Position numbers and translations under genes: made by a program | DNA from: Mugil cephalus | Taxonomy: Eukaryota; Chordata; Actinopteri; Mugiliformes; Mugilidae | Assembly: GCF_022458985.1 (NCBI RefSeq) | Contig: NC_061770.1 | Location: forward strand, 1,613,001-1,677,000 | Direction of reading: 5' to 3' | DNA length: 64,000 bases | Shown: piece by piece, positions 1-18,906 of the stretch | How the letters are laid out: the number at the start of each line of letters is the position of its first letter | Position numbering within the stretch: the first letter of the stretch is position 1 | The notes under the pieces: generated by a model | What the model saw: only the letters and a program-made list of their open reading frames with translations | Told to the model about the DNA's origin: nothing | Databases searched by the model: none

Positions 1-413
1 TGTAGTTCCTTGATTTGAGTGTTTTCCTGAGTCAGAAGGACATGTGGCTTGTATTTCGTGAGCTCCTGAATCTCTGAACTGTCTTCTATGTGCTGAGAGG
101 AGAGACATATCAGAAATATAAAAGGTACAGAATGGTTTGACTTACAGCGAACACATCCCTGCTGTATCGCTTCCATGGAATGCACCTACACCTACACTTA
201 CACATATCCAATTATATCCATGTATAGGTACCATGTTAAGGTGATCGTCCTTACCTTGTCGGGAAGGGCATTTCCCACTTCTCTCATACTATGGACTCTC
301 TCGCTGAGGGCCCCGGACTGCTCTATGAGACCCTCGGCGGCCGTGTCGTGCTCTTTCAGCCTCTCGAGAAGGGTCCGAGCGTCGCCCAACAGTTTTTCTA
401 AAGTGCAGGCCAT
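1..413 (-). CDS. sike1: SIKE1 (suppressor of IKK-epsilon 1), N-terminal part, two exons, truncated by window edge
   Basis: Coiled-coil adaptor family that binds IKK-epsilon/TBK1 and dampens TLR3 and virus-triggered interferon signalling (family knowledge). Exon 1 coding is 255-413: ATG at 413 on the minus strand, 53 codons starting [20 protein letters not shown], donor GTAAGG. Exon 2 is 92 down to 1 or beyond: acceptor CTCTCAG at 93-99, phase 0, reading [20 protein letters not shown] and then [11 protein letters not shown]. Both pieces match the start of vertebrate SIKE1 as I remember it (KYKPH-LL-QENTQI block) and have heptad-like charge and leucine spacing. Later exons lie outside the window. 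The gene is head-to-head with csde1. Homologue FGFR1OP2 is similar, but the N-terminus fits SIKE1 better, as do the neighbours. Confidence 0.9.
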
Positions 414-1375
414 TTAATAGTTGCTGTCAGATACTCTGTGCAACGCAAACGGGCTATTTAACAGACCTAGTCGGGGCAAATATCTCAAAGTGGTAGCTAT
501 ATAGCTGCAGTTAGCCGAAGCAGCTCTAATACATTTAAAGCAGCGTAGACTGTGCTTGTAGACAGCTGGAGTACCGCGAATACAATTAAAAAAAAATAGC
601 ACTCTTTCCTGTTGTCAAAAGTCTGTCGTTTCCGTGTGAAACAAAACGATTACGACACTTCCGTATTATTATCTTCTTCTTCCTGTCGTATTGTGTTGTG
701 TTCCTCTTAGAGGTTCATACCGCCACCTACTGGAGAGTTCACACCTCATAGAAATGACTGGAAACTTATGCTGTAAACCACAAAATGGATTTATAATTCT
801 ATTAATCTATGTAATACCCGCATTTTATAATTTTATTTCCAAAATATGACGTTCTCATTACCTCGCGTAACTTCATGCTGTGACTGTTGCCGTATTCAAG
901 ACGTCAGAAAAATTCAAAAACACTATGCTCAATCTTTCGCAATCAAAAACACAATATATGTCATGTACTTGGCGCAATAATGTATTCTATGATACATCTC
1001 GTTGTTGACTGCGCCTCTCCAGCTGCAACCCGCAACGTGTGGCTTCAGAAACTCTAAAGTAAAAGAAGAACTGCGACTGTCAGGGAACCAAATCAGGGAG
1101 ACCGATTTAATTCAGTTGCCTGGAGCCTGGAGACATTCTGTTGTGTTTCTCTTTTAACAACTGATTTTTATATATGTTTTGTTAAGCCAGGCTACAAATC
1201 GATAAAAAAAAAACATTGCCAATTTAACAACATAACTTGATGTTAAACCTCCCGTGGATAATTTCGGAAATCCAGAGACTACCCGCCATCATCACTCTTT
1301 CCTTTGAGGTCTTTGGTTGAACTACCGTTGTGAAATATCGCGATAGCTGCGTCCATAATCACTACGTAATGTGCC
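414..1375. promoter_or_regulatory. Intergenic head-to-head promoter region between sike1 and csde1
   Basis: About 960 bases without a coding exon, between the sike1 start codon (minus strand) and the first non-coding csde1 exon (plus strand). An ETS-type core is visible near 655-664 (ACTTCCG, i.e. CGGAAGT on the minus strand). A 10-base palindrome TATCGCGATA lies near 1337-1346, just upstream of csde1 exon 1. No TATA box is obvious for either gene, which fits broadly expressed genes. The transcription start sites are inferred, not seen. Confidence 0.45.
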
Positions 1376-1420
1376 GTGCTGCTTCTAGCGGCGCTGGTGA
1401 CAGTGCTGAAAGCTGTTGGG
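1376..1420 (+). other. csde1: csde1 first non-coding exon (donor side defined)
   Basis: A GC-richer stretch ending in a consensus donor (GGG|GTGAGT, intron from 1421) at the expected position for the csde1 leader. The 5' end is a guess. A second possible leader exon may lie around 2640-2815 but has no decisive splice sites. Confidence 0.4.
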
Positions 1421-3865
1421 GTGAGTTTTTAATTTATTTTCCTGTTTCGTAAAACAATTTTAACTTTTATTTGTAGCGAGGTTTTCGTGTGTTTTGTCTT
1501 GTCCAGGAAATCTTTAAAGTGCAGGGGTTTTTCTAGGACTCATAGCCATACGCAGAAATCAGGCCTGGGTGGAGGCGGCCGTGTTTTTCCCTCACCCATA
1601 AATCATCACACACAAGGGCCAAGGAGTACAGCGGTGCTAGCGTCTACTAGCCACGTAGCATTGCGAACGGCCTCACTACACCGTAAACTATATAATTACA
1701 GGAGTTGGTAGCATTATGTCTAAAATGCGTCAAAACGTACCAACGAGACACTAGTTAAGTTAAATTATTGTTGGACATCAGAGACGCACGCGGCAGAAGA
1801 ATTAGGCACGAGCCACTGACAGCTTGTATGTAGCTTCTTTGTTGTCCCGTCCTCGTGCCGCTAGCCTGGATAACGAATTTCCGCTGTTTCAGGAGAAAAA
1901 AACTTATTACCATTTTTCTTGACCTTTAATTTGTGAAAGTCAACATATAGAATACAAAAAAAAAAAAAAAAAAGGACTGATGACTGTCGTGGGTAATCAC
2001 CTTGATATCCACCAGTTCAAACGTGCCATTATAACCACATGTTTAGTTTAATCTAAAATAACTAACGTTAGTGTGTTTAGGGCAATTCGGATCCAATCCA
2101 CGATAAATAATTTTATTCTAATTTAGCCTTAATGATCGCATGGATACAGACGACACATAACCCGAATCGCTTTGAAACAAAATAAGTGTCCATCGAATGT
2201 ATATATTTTGGAGTGAACCCTAAAATATTAACATTGCATTATTTAGATGGAGGTTGCTATGTCTCTGTATCTATTATAATGTAACGCGATTTATTAGTTA
2301 ATGCAAAGTTTCTGGTCAGAGATCCGAATTTAGATATCTGTGGCGATTACTAAAGGACTAACATTTCTGATCGGTAAAAATTTGAGTTAGTTTACGATGG
2401 AATGAACCTATCGCTATTAAAAACTTATTTTTTAAGATTCGGGAACATCCGGTAGTTTTGGCTGTTTAAGACTTTATAGCGTTAGCGAGATGCTAACGTG
2501 CTCCTGTTTTTCTACACAAGGTCATTGAGACGATGATATTTATATTGCACTGTTATTGTCGGTGTAATTTTGTTCGGCAAAGTCAAAAATGGCACATTTC
2601 CAATTGTTTCGGTGAATATTTTGTTGTCTATTCGATGTTAAATGGTTGGCATCGAACGTCTCCGGCAACGTCGCATGCCGCAACGTGTTGGATCAGGCCA
2701 TATTGGCTGTTCCAGCTGAGGATAGCGGATTGCTTGGAAGTCACATGGCTGGTCCTGTCAGGGCGGTTGTTGTTTCGGGCCCAGATCAGGGGAGCAGCTG
2801 AGTGTTAAAGCTAGCGACACCGGAAAGCTTATGTTGTAAATGCTGTTTTCTCTTTGCTCTAGTGTGTTGTAGTGGTCGTGTTTTCAACGATCAACGATCT
2901 AAACAGTAATGTAGCTTAACACTCAGTAAGGCTTATACGGCCAATTGCTGCTGGTGAACATTTTTTTTTTCTGCGTCACAAGAAGCGGAGAAAAGGGGAG
3001 CACAAAAGCCAATTTCCTCCAAGGTTATTTTACATAACCTTTATCACACTTACTCAATCTATTTTATGATAACTGTCCTCTTTGTATTTGCCACCCACCC
3101 CCATGTGCCGTTTTAGTTCCTGTGGGCCTATTATGAAAGAGTTTTAAAAAGTGCTATTAAAGTATGTTAGATTTAATAATGGTACATGAAGGAGGGGCCT
3201 TTTGGCCACCTCCTCTCTCTACTACTAGGAATTCCATTTGAGCCTTTTCATGACATTATATTTTAACTGGGATGTGGGACGGAGTCATTGCAACACAGTC
3301 ACAGCAGAATAGATATCATGTGTCTTAGGGTTGGCTCAACCAGCTTGTTTTCAGTGTGGGGTATTTAGGTCAACAACACTCTACGCTAACCTAGTGATGA
3401 AGGTCAGTTTCTGAGTTTCTAACTAAATTTAGAGGGGGAAAAAAAACACACGACACATGCACAATACTTACTCGGATTGCTTGAAAGATTGGCCTCACCT
3501 GCACTTGAACAGTACACTGAAATGACAAGACGACCTAGATCTGAAATTCTTACCATAAATTTAATTGCCTTGAACAAAAGTATGCACTCGGACTTGTTGG
3601 TTCACAGTTCTTGCTTGCTTGTCAGCTGCCTAGCACTGGGTACTCTATATCGAGGCATTTGAGGGAAACTTATTTTTGTGCTTGAATGTCTGAGTAAAGA
3701 GTCTGACCAGAAACAAGCTATTGGTGCTCAGGACTGAATTTTTAATGTACACATAATGTGAAACTCTTATTATCATGGAGTCTTTAATGGTTTTGTTAAC
3801 ATTAACTCTCAATCTTAGTCTGAAGGCAAAATAAGTAAACCAGCTTTGCTTTTTTCCCCCAACAG

Positions 3866-4531
3866 TATGAAGTGAAACAACTGAATTTTTGTACCATCCG
3901 CAACTGCTTCAAGTTCAGATCGCAACCAAGAAACTGAAGATAAACCTCCCAAAACAAAGTTGCAACGCTGAAGACACGTGGGGAACAAAGGGATCACTTC
4001 AAGGATTTAAAACACAAAGTAACCAAATCCTGAAACGACCAAAGAATACGAACACCATCAGCCCAACTGAAACACAGAAGAGAAGCAATCCTATGCCCAA
4101 GCGTATTCTGAGAAGACTATATCTGATCTGAAACCAGAAGTTTGTGCCTACTCAACAGCTTTGACAAAGCACACGTCCCAACGCTGCTCCTAGCCCTCCT
4201 CATCCTCACTACACCGCCGACTCACCACCGGGGTGTGGAGTGGGCTGCTATCTGCTAGTTTTCCCCCATAGATTCCCCTTCTTTCCCTCCCTCTTATTTC
4301 CCCCTCTGTTCTCACTGTATTTTTTTCTAAGCAGTGTTATTGCACCTGCGTTTGCCTTTTTTGCGCTAGATTTCTCCCCCTTTTTTTACTTTATGCAACC
4401 ATTTAGGACTTGTGCCAGAAACTTGTAAAGTGTCTGTGTTTAACTGTGTGCGTGAAGAGGTCTGCAAAAAAAAACACAAAAAAACAACGAAGTCAACAAC
4501 ATCCTGAGAATTTCAAGATACAAGACAACAA
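3866..4531 (+). other. csde1: csde1 candidate long 5'UTR exon with polypyrimidine tracts
   Basis: Bounded by a strong acceptor (TTTTTTCCCCCAACAG, ending 3865) and a donor (CAA|GTAAGG at 4532). It has no long ATG frame joining csde1, and begins with a 2-codon upstream ORF (ATG AAG TGA). A dense C/T tract runs about 4258-4330, with further T/C runs to 4390. The mammalian UNR leader is known to contain an internal ribosome entry site that depends on polypyrimidine-tract binding protein, so a pyrimidine-rich leader exon fits; IRES activity here is inference. Confidence 0.5.
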
Positions 4532-5473
4532 GTAAGGTGGGTTGTGGTGCCTTCATAACACAAGACTTGTCAAGTTGACATCAACTGTTCTTTTGACTGC
4601 AGGATTTTTTTTTCCTGCCATGTTTTGACAGATTTTTTTTTTTCCCCCATAGAGTTTCTCTCTATAGGCTCCATAAAGTCAGTTGATGCCTTAAGTTTAA
4701 TAAAATCCGTGCACTGTATTTGGTCAGTTCCTTATTTAAACACATTGTTTAATATACAAACATTTGAAAGTGGTTATGCAACATAGGGATTGAGTTTGGC
4801 CAGCTGTGATGATTTGGGACAGCAATGGAGAGGTTGTTGTCTGTCTTTTGAACACAAATAAGTATATCAGCTATTTTTTTGCTTCCAACTATAATTAAGG
4901 TGCTACTTTTTAAAATTTGGTTTGATTAAATCTATCTGGAGTTTGTAGCCTCATCAGTTAGGGATTTGCAATTTTTAAAATAAGGCCTTATCTACAGCAA
5001 TTGTTTATTGCAGAAGTTTATTTCACAGACAGTAAAAGCAGTGTGGCAGTTTGGCTCGAACCCTGTATGTTTGTTGGTTTTTACATATGATTACACGTAC
5101 ATTGTATGGAATGAGATCAGTAAGTGATTAGTTGATGGTAAACTTTTGATCCTGTCATCTTCGTGACCTCTATATTGACCTTTACTATTAATAACTCCAA
5201 TGCTTTTCACAAGCCAACTGAATTCAACTCCCTCCACCTACGAACTTTAAACAGGTTATTCAATTTAGGTGAACAATGATTGGATTGCCTTTCCACGCCC
5301 AACCCGCACCTTTTCCTACTCTGTCGTTCAAAGCCATATACCCTCCCTGATTTTTGCCTATTTCAACCCTCTCTGGGGATTAAAGCCCGCAGCTATTTTC
5401 CTTTGTTTGTGACACAGACTGGCTGACCTGTCTGCCTTACCCGTTATGTTTGTTCCTCTCTTCACCCTTGCAG

Positions 5474-5725
5474 ACATCCAGCGATCTATCATTGGGTGGT
5501 TGCATAAGAATAGTACTTAACAGTCAAGCAAAAAATTCAAATCAAGTAATCGAGTTCAGCGAGTGCTCAAGCAAGTTTGGTCCGAGTTTATGGGAAAATA
5601 TGGGCAGCCCCTGGAAAGGCTTTGTTGAGTTTACCTTGCCTGCGTCGCCACCCACCGCGTTCGTTAGCGCTGACCTGAGCAGCACCTCCCCTGTCGGACT
5701 CAGCCTGTCGCCATATGGCCGATCC
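5474..5725 (+). CDS. csde1: csde1 alternative 5' exon A, coding an alternative N-terminus
   Basis: Acceptor CCTTGCAG ends at 5473 and donor TCC|GTAAGT follows 5725. An ATG at 5600 opens 42 codons (MGSPWKGFVEFTLPASPPTA followed by a Ser/Pro-rich stretch ending in SPYGRS). It joins in phase 0 to the ATG-initial exon at 7760. The frame is already open upstream of the ATG within the exon, so the exact start is uncertain. It could act only as leader sequence. In-frame joining plus clean splice sites support an alternative isoform. Confidence 0.55.
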
Positions 5726-6346
5726 GTAAGTGTCACCTTCCCACCACTTTTCTACGTGCCCCACCCCATCGAGCACCCATCCACCCACCTTGCCCTGCAT
5801 CTTTGCTGTGAATGGCCTAACTTCTTTCATCCTTTTCAGGCTCCCGAGACTAGCCTCTCATCACTTATGATGTTGCAGGGTGAGAGGTGTTCTACTACGT
5901 CAGACTTTTTTGTACAATATAGCGAGCCATAATTTTTCTCCCGTTTTTAACTTTGCGTCGCAATCCATGAAAAGAACAGGCAAATTAGTGGACCACAATC
6001 AAATCAGGAAATGCAAATGCAGGCTTAACTTTATGAAGAGTTGACTTGTAGCAAAACTGAATCATAATTATACATTAATATTTAAATGACTTGTTCATCA
6101 GCGTTAAACTAAAAGCCACTATTCTTTATTAGGCGAAAGTTTTTCAACGCATATTTCACAATTCTACACTGGCAAGCAAACCAAATGTTTAGTCATACTG
6201 CCTGCTCAAGTAAGTTCATTTTGCATGTTGAAAGACGGTAAAGATAAAAGAACTTCCATGTATGATTTTAATATGTCAAGAATAGCTCGCAAAAACTCAG
6301 TACAGGTACGCAAGTACAGGGGCAAACAGAAGAGGCTGCTCTGGGA

Positions 6347-6372
6347 CCCCCCCCCCCCCCCCCCCCCCCCCC
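6347..6372 (+). repeat. Poly-C tract (26 nt) in a csde1 leader intron
   Basis: Twenty-six uninterrupted C residues; the minus strand is poly-G and could form a quadruplex. The exact length may be an assembly uncertainty. Confidence 0.85.
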
Positions 6373-7009
6373 ATAACCCATGATCCATCACCAACTCTCT
6401 GTCCACTGTAGATGCACTGCTATTTGACCTGTCATCTGCACTTTGATTCTTCATCTTCAGTAGTTTTATTTTACCCAGGTTACATTTGCAACACTGCACT
6501 TAGACCACTTCTCCTCAACTGGCTGTTCCAGAAGTGGATTTATTTATTTTTTCTTGCAGTTATTAGTCTGCTTCCTCTGTAGAGCCCTTCCTGTATATTT
6601 AACCACTTAGTAGTGCTATAGATTGATCTAATGTGGGATTGTTGCGTTCGTAGAACCATTGTTTGAGGGACTTTATGGTTTTCTGTCTGATAATTTGAGG
6701 ATTTTCCAAAGGGTTTGTGTATTGGTGGTGGTTATGAGTGTAGACGAAGTGAAATGGCATCGGAGAGATCTCTATATGGAAGAACTAGGGCTATTGCTGT
6801 GATACGGTGAACCCCAAAAAGTGGAGCTATATTAGAGGTCAACTGGACAGCATTGGAGAACCTAATGTTGGATAACACCTTTTTTACAAAATAACTGAAT
6901 AATTTCACATCTTTATTAACAGGTGATTTAAACAATTACCAAAAAAACAAACAACAACAAAAAAAAAACGGTGGTTATGGTCCTTTTCAAAGCTTTTAAC
7001 TTCTTCCAG

Positions 7010-7201
7010 CAGCATATCCAAGTCCTAGCCTCTGTGTCAGAAATGGAAAGAGGCTCCTCTGAACCTCCAGTGGCTCGCAACACTGGGTCTGCCCCTTCTA
7101 CCTCCACTGGTCCCATGCCTATTCCCCGTTCCTCCTCAATGTCTTGCCATCCCCACCAAGGAAGTAAAAAACTCAAGCGGACTCCCTTGTATCAGAGATC
7201 A
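7010..7201 (+). CDS. csde1: csde1 alternative 5' exon B, coding an alternative N-terminus
   Basis: An acceptor ending at 7009 (TTCTTCCAG) and a donor after 7201 (TCA|GTAAGG) bracket an ATG at 7043 that opens 53 codons (MERGSSEPPVARNTG..., ending KKLKRTPLYQRS). They join in phase 0 to the exon at 7760. From memory, the longest human CSDE1 isoform (844 aa) starts with an extension ending in a very similar KKQKRTPTYQRS-type segment, so this exon is probably orthologous and ancient. Confidence 0.7.
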
Positions 7202-7759
7202 GTAAGGGGGCATGTGTGCCGGTGCCCATGTGACATTTGCTAACAGCATGGTTTGTAGTTCTGTGAAACCAGTTTAACCAAGGTGTTGAGGCAGATTGTG
7301 TTAGCCAGTTGTTAGTGATATTCTAGTATAATCACTGGTTGGTTATGTGCAGAGGTAGGTAAACTGTTACAGTTTTTGTCTAACCAGAACTGCATGAAGT
7401 TTCTTCAAAGATTCTTGGTGTCTAGATGCCTTCTGACCAAAATCACTCAACTAATTGAGTGAATTGTTGAATTTAGTGCATGACATGACCAGGAAGCGCG
7501 ACACGGTGTTGTGTTCATTCCCAACATTGAGGTTTCCCCTCTTATGGCCACGTATTCCCGGAAGGCTCTAATGTAGCTTTACTCTTGCCTTTTCCCCCCT
7601 CCCCATTTCCTCCAAAGTGTGCTGTATTTGCATGTTTGATGTTTGTCTTAGTATTTTAAGGGTGGCATCAAACACTGCATTAAACTGCACCCTCTTTTGT
7701 TTGCTTCTTGTTGATCGTCTACAGAATGCATTTCAATACTTGCCTCTTCTCCTCTCCAG

Positions 7760-14871
<7,112 letters not shown>

Positions 14872-16305
14872 GCAATACAGAGCCTGGACTGTTTGGTGGG
14901 ACACTGTCTCAAAAGGCAACAGCAGGGGATAAGGGAATTTGATTTGACACATGCTTGTACACAAACTCATCCACAGACATGCGCACACATACAGTAATCG
15001 GCATGTGTAATCTTTGTCCCCAATGATACCTGTGCGGGAACTCCTCTTATTCCACAGTTCCCTGCTTCCCATGTATGATGTACTTGATAAAGAGCTCCAC
15101 ACTGCAGTGTACATGGGATCTCTGAGTGTGTGCGTGTGTGACGTATCCTATCAGTGATTAGTGTGTAACAGAGGTATTTGTTTCAGAGGGCTTTGTCCCT
15201 CTAAATCAGAGTGATGACTGTGTGGCTGTTTATGTTCTGATCTTTTGAATCTGCTTCGTCTGGAATTCTGCACCTGTAGTTTGACTGGGTGAAAGAGTGT
15301 GACTGCTGGCATGTCTTTAAACCTCTGCTCCATTTTTGTTCCTCATACTTTTGCTCCTTTACCCATGGAAAATTAAACAATTTCATTATCAAGTTTCCTC
15401 TACTGTATGCTTTCCTACAAAATGCATAAAGCAAGTTCCCTCCATAAGGAGGATCATATTTGTCATATGTGCGAGCTTAAACTGAGGATTCTTCACTGCT
15501 CGGTTTTTTTGAGCAGTTTTAAAATGCTTTATTGAAGAGCTCAAGTGAAAGCATGGTGTGTGTGTGATGTATGTGAATGTCAAAGTAAATCTAATGGGAT
15601 GTCCTTTTACCAATATGGAGCCTTTAGATACCTTTTTGGTATTCACATGCTCCACTTAAGCAATTTTTCCCAGGTGCAGAATTTCTTGTGGCATCTTATA
15701 TCTGCAGTTCTTTTATACTTGTTTTCCTTGCACATATTTCTGCTTAATTTTTTTCCATTGAAACTCAGTCTGCTAATGAATAAGAAAGAATAAGGTGCCT
15801 AAAACCTACAAGCAAAATGAAAAAGGAAAAAAAAAGAAAAAAAAAACAAAAACAACAAATTTAGATGTATCCTCTGTTCCCAGCCAACCGCCAAAATATT
15901 CAGAACAATCTTAGGGTGGCTTTCTTTTCTAGTAGAAATAATACTGATATGCATCCCAAACCTGTGGGTTGAACTATACTATGTAATGTGTGCTTTTTTT
16001 TTTTTTTTTTTTTTCTTTTTTTTTTTGTTCTTAGTGAAAGTTCAAACTTCAGATATGGCATAAATCTAACTTAAAGATGGAGAAAAAAAACAGAATAAAA
16101 AATGCATCTAGAATCAGGTTATCAATTATTGTGCTCTGGAGTCGAAGTGGGCGAGCTGTTGTGCCTCAGCACATTGCGTTACTGTCAAGTTTAATTTCTT
16201 TGGAGATCACCGGGTTTCAGTTGAACCACATACAGAGGTTCTCATGTACTTTTGTTAATGGTCGAATGAAACGATTGAATTAAAATTTTATGAAAATCAC
16301 AAGCT
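14872..16305 (+). other. csde1: csde1 3'UTR with poly(A) signal
   Basis: About 1.4 kb following the stop codon. It contains long A and T runs (15828-15860, 15996-16026). ATTAAA at 16279-16284 is followed by a GT/T-rich element, giving a likely cleavage site near 16300. The next gene converges on it from the other strand, with its own signal near 16670. Confidence 0.6.
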
Positions 16306-16649
16306 GTTCTGTTGTCCTGTTTCTGAGAAAGCCTTCCAGTCTACTGAGACAATTTAAAAGCATGGAATAATTGTGAAACGACACCACTGATACGCTCCAA
16401 AGACTGAATTTACTCAAGTGTGATGGCCTCGACAGACCTGCTTGCCAACAATTACAATTTTAAAGATAATAGTGTGCAGTGATAAGGTGAAAGTCAACAG
16501 TAGATGGCATGTTTCTTATGAAATGAGACTAAATACACCAGAGTGAAGTTAAGTGTCACTTTTCCTCTAATTGAGGATCAGATCCTCAAAGTTCACGAAT
16601 GAAAGCTGTCTACAATACAATATGCCGTTCATACAAAGCAAGGACAGTC

Positions 16650-17381
16650 CATCAAATAAAATAGTACTTTATTTCCTTTCTTTTTGGATGTCATGCGAAA
16701 TGTACAGTATGCCATAATACAGTATTTGCAAGGCTGGTAGATTATCTACAATGTACCACATGTGCATGTAAACTCTATAGCAATATTATTACAATATTTT
16801 GTGAACCTATGCCATGAACTTTTAAGTGACCAAAAGGACAGTATTGTGCAAACAAGTCGTGGAATAATTGCCTTACAGACAGGGAGTTTGTCGTAGTGTC
16901 ACTGTTCCATTACTTGAAAAAGATCTAGCATCAGGCATGTGGTGATCTGTCTTTGATGCCTCCCTTTTAGAGGTTTACTGGACAGAATTCACTTGAGGAA
17001 TTAAATGTCAACAGGCCTAAGAAGGCCTTTGGATCCTTCATGAGGAACTAGAAAACTGCTCGGGAAACAGCCGTATGGAATACTTTCCTTAGCCCACTTA
17101 GAAACAGATTGCTTGGTTAGTTCCAAAATGAATTGTAGATGGGGTTTTTATCTTAGCTGATCACCTACAGAGGACCACATGAAGCCCCCCTCTATTATGG
17201 AGTCTATTTAATCACCGGGGAAAAAACCAAGGGAGGACTAATATTGAACAGTACAGTACAAGAGTACAAGTATGTTCACTAAGTACTCTAAATGCAAACA
17301 TTCTGTGCAAGTTAGGAGACTGCAACTGGAGTACGATGAAGTTTTCACCATATATTCTGACTTCTGTGACCTTTGCTTATT
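16650..17381 (-). other. 3'UTR of the RASSF-like gene
   Basis: Sequence downstream (minus strand) of the stop at 17382. A minus-strand AATAAA near 16669-16674 marks a likely 3' end, leaving roughly 340 bases between the convergent csde1 and rassf transcripts. No other gene seen. Confidence 0.5.
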
Positions 17382-18906
17382 CTAAACCTTGGTACTACCC
17401 AGATATATAGTGAGTTCAGAGCGGTGAATCGCTTTCTTTTTAGTCTGAGATTGAGAGCTTTGTGCTTCTGACCACCGAGTCCACCACTCCCTTAGCTCAG
17501 TGGGTCCGGTAGGCCTCCTCTCCTTTATCTGGTTGGGAGTAACTAGAGCATGAGGAGGGTTGAAGTCTTCTCTGGGCAAGAATTTCCTGTTAACATTTAC
17601 ATTCTTCACTGGAACAGGTCGTTGTGGACATTTATCCTCGGTCGAAACAGCTGAAATCTCGCTGGCAGCATTCATACGAGCTTTTGAAAACATATCTGAC
17701 TCCTCTTGAACAACATTTGGTCCACCCAAAAAATTGAGTCCCTGCATTTTGTTCTTGCATTCCTCTAGTTTAGCCTTGCACTCCGCCGCCTTTTCTCTCA
17801 TCTCAAGGAAATGACATTGCAAATCTTTCTCATAGCCTTCCTCTGCCTTTAACTCATTTTCCCAAAATTGTATCTGCTCCATTTCCTCTTCATCCATTCT
17901 CTCACGAGCTTCCTCTTCCTCTTTTCTGACCCTCTGTTTTATCTCAAGCTCATAAATCTGTTTGTCTATGCATGTTATCCTAACTTGTAAATCCTTCAAA
18001 CACATCATCTGACATATTATGGTTTCTCTGAGAGTGTTTTTCTCATCTTCAGTTGTGGCACAGCTGAAGGTGTACAGGTCAGATTTTGCTTCTTGAGTTT
18101 TTTTGAGGTGCTTGCCTTCTTTGCCCCTTGTCTGATTCCCCATGCAGCAGGATGTTTGGTGATCCAAGTCTGACATTAAATTCTTCTGACCTCTGGCTTT
18201 ACCTCTGCTACTTGGTTTTAAGATATCTTTGTCAATAATGAGAGAAATATCCAAAGAGCTACGATTCTTTCTATCTGTCTTCTTGATTCTTTCTTTATCA
18301 CAGGCAGTGCTGTAGACCTTTCCTTTCCCCAGACTTTCTAGCCATTCCCAGGCCTCCTCCATGAGTGTCAGAGACTTTCTCTTTGGCCTTTTCAGCTCTT
18401 CTTGTTTCTGTTCAGTTTCTTGTCTAAAACAGGACAACGGTGGCAAACTTTGCCGATGCAAACTTAGCGAACCACTGCCCCGCCGCATCCTGATTCCCGC
18501 CTCTTTCCTCCTTAATGGTGGACAGTGCTGGTATCTGCCTGTCTTTGCTCTGCTCATTTCATCACAGTGTGTGTCCCCAGAGTGTCCTTTGTGAAGAAGA
18601 GTGAGCTGGACTTCCCTGGCCTGCTCACCGTACTTCTCCAGCATCTCCAGAAGGCGTTCATCAGGCATCATGCAGCGCTCAAAGTCCTTGAATTTCTCCC
18701 TTAAAGTGTAGCGTCCAGATTGACCTAAAAAGAAAGATGGAACAGTGGCTGTCAGCTTGGTCCAACCACAAAGTGAATCAAACTGCAGACATGCTGTACA
18801 TACTCAGGGCCTGAGCCAATGCTAGAACCACTTCTTGGCATGTTGTTTCCTCTGTAACTCCGCAAACCACACGTGGGATTCCATCCACAAACACCTTCAC
18901 TTCCAT
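17382..18906 (-). CDS. N-terminal RASSF family protein (RASSF7/8-like), 481 aa
   Basis: Ras-association scaffold. RASSF7/8 relatives act at cell junctions, mitotic spindle and JNK/apoptosis control (family knowledge). Coding exons: 18804-18906 (ATG at 18906, [20 protein letters not shown]) and 17382-18724. The junction codon is completed as Ser. Residues 1-80 form an RA/ubiquitin-like fold of the RASSF7/8 type (VKVFVDG...[18 protein letters not shown]...GRYTLREK). Residues about 280-370 are a charged coiled coil. A conserved-looking tail ([13 protein letters not shown]) follows, and the last residues STKV fit a class I PDZ ligand. The large second exon and long middle region make it longer than mammalian RASSF7/8. 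It may be the fish-specific paralogue sometimes called rassf11; I cannot confirm that name. Confidence 0.8.

Noticed and set aside
2533-2808. 91-codon open frame in the first csde1 intron
   Set aside because: No domain, no splice support and no resemblance to a known protein. At most a leader exon lies here.
4240-4428. Phe/Ser/Pro-rich 62-codon frame in the csde1 leader exon
   Set aside because: It is translation of a polypyrimidine tract, with no domain and low complexity.
5840-5879. A possible 40-nt exon (acceptor CCTTTTCAG, donor GTGAGA) between the alternative csde1 first exons
   Set aside because: Including it shifts the frame into an early stop in the exon at 7760, and the segment has no homology support. 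A poison exon is possible but I have no evidence.
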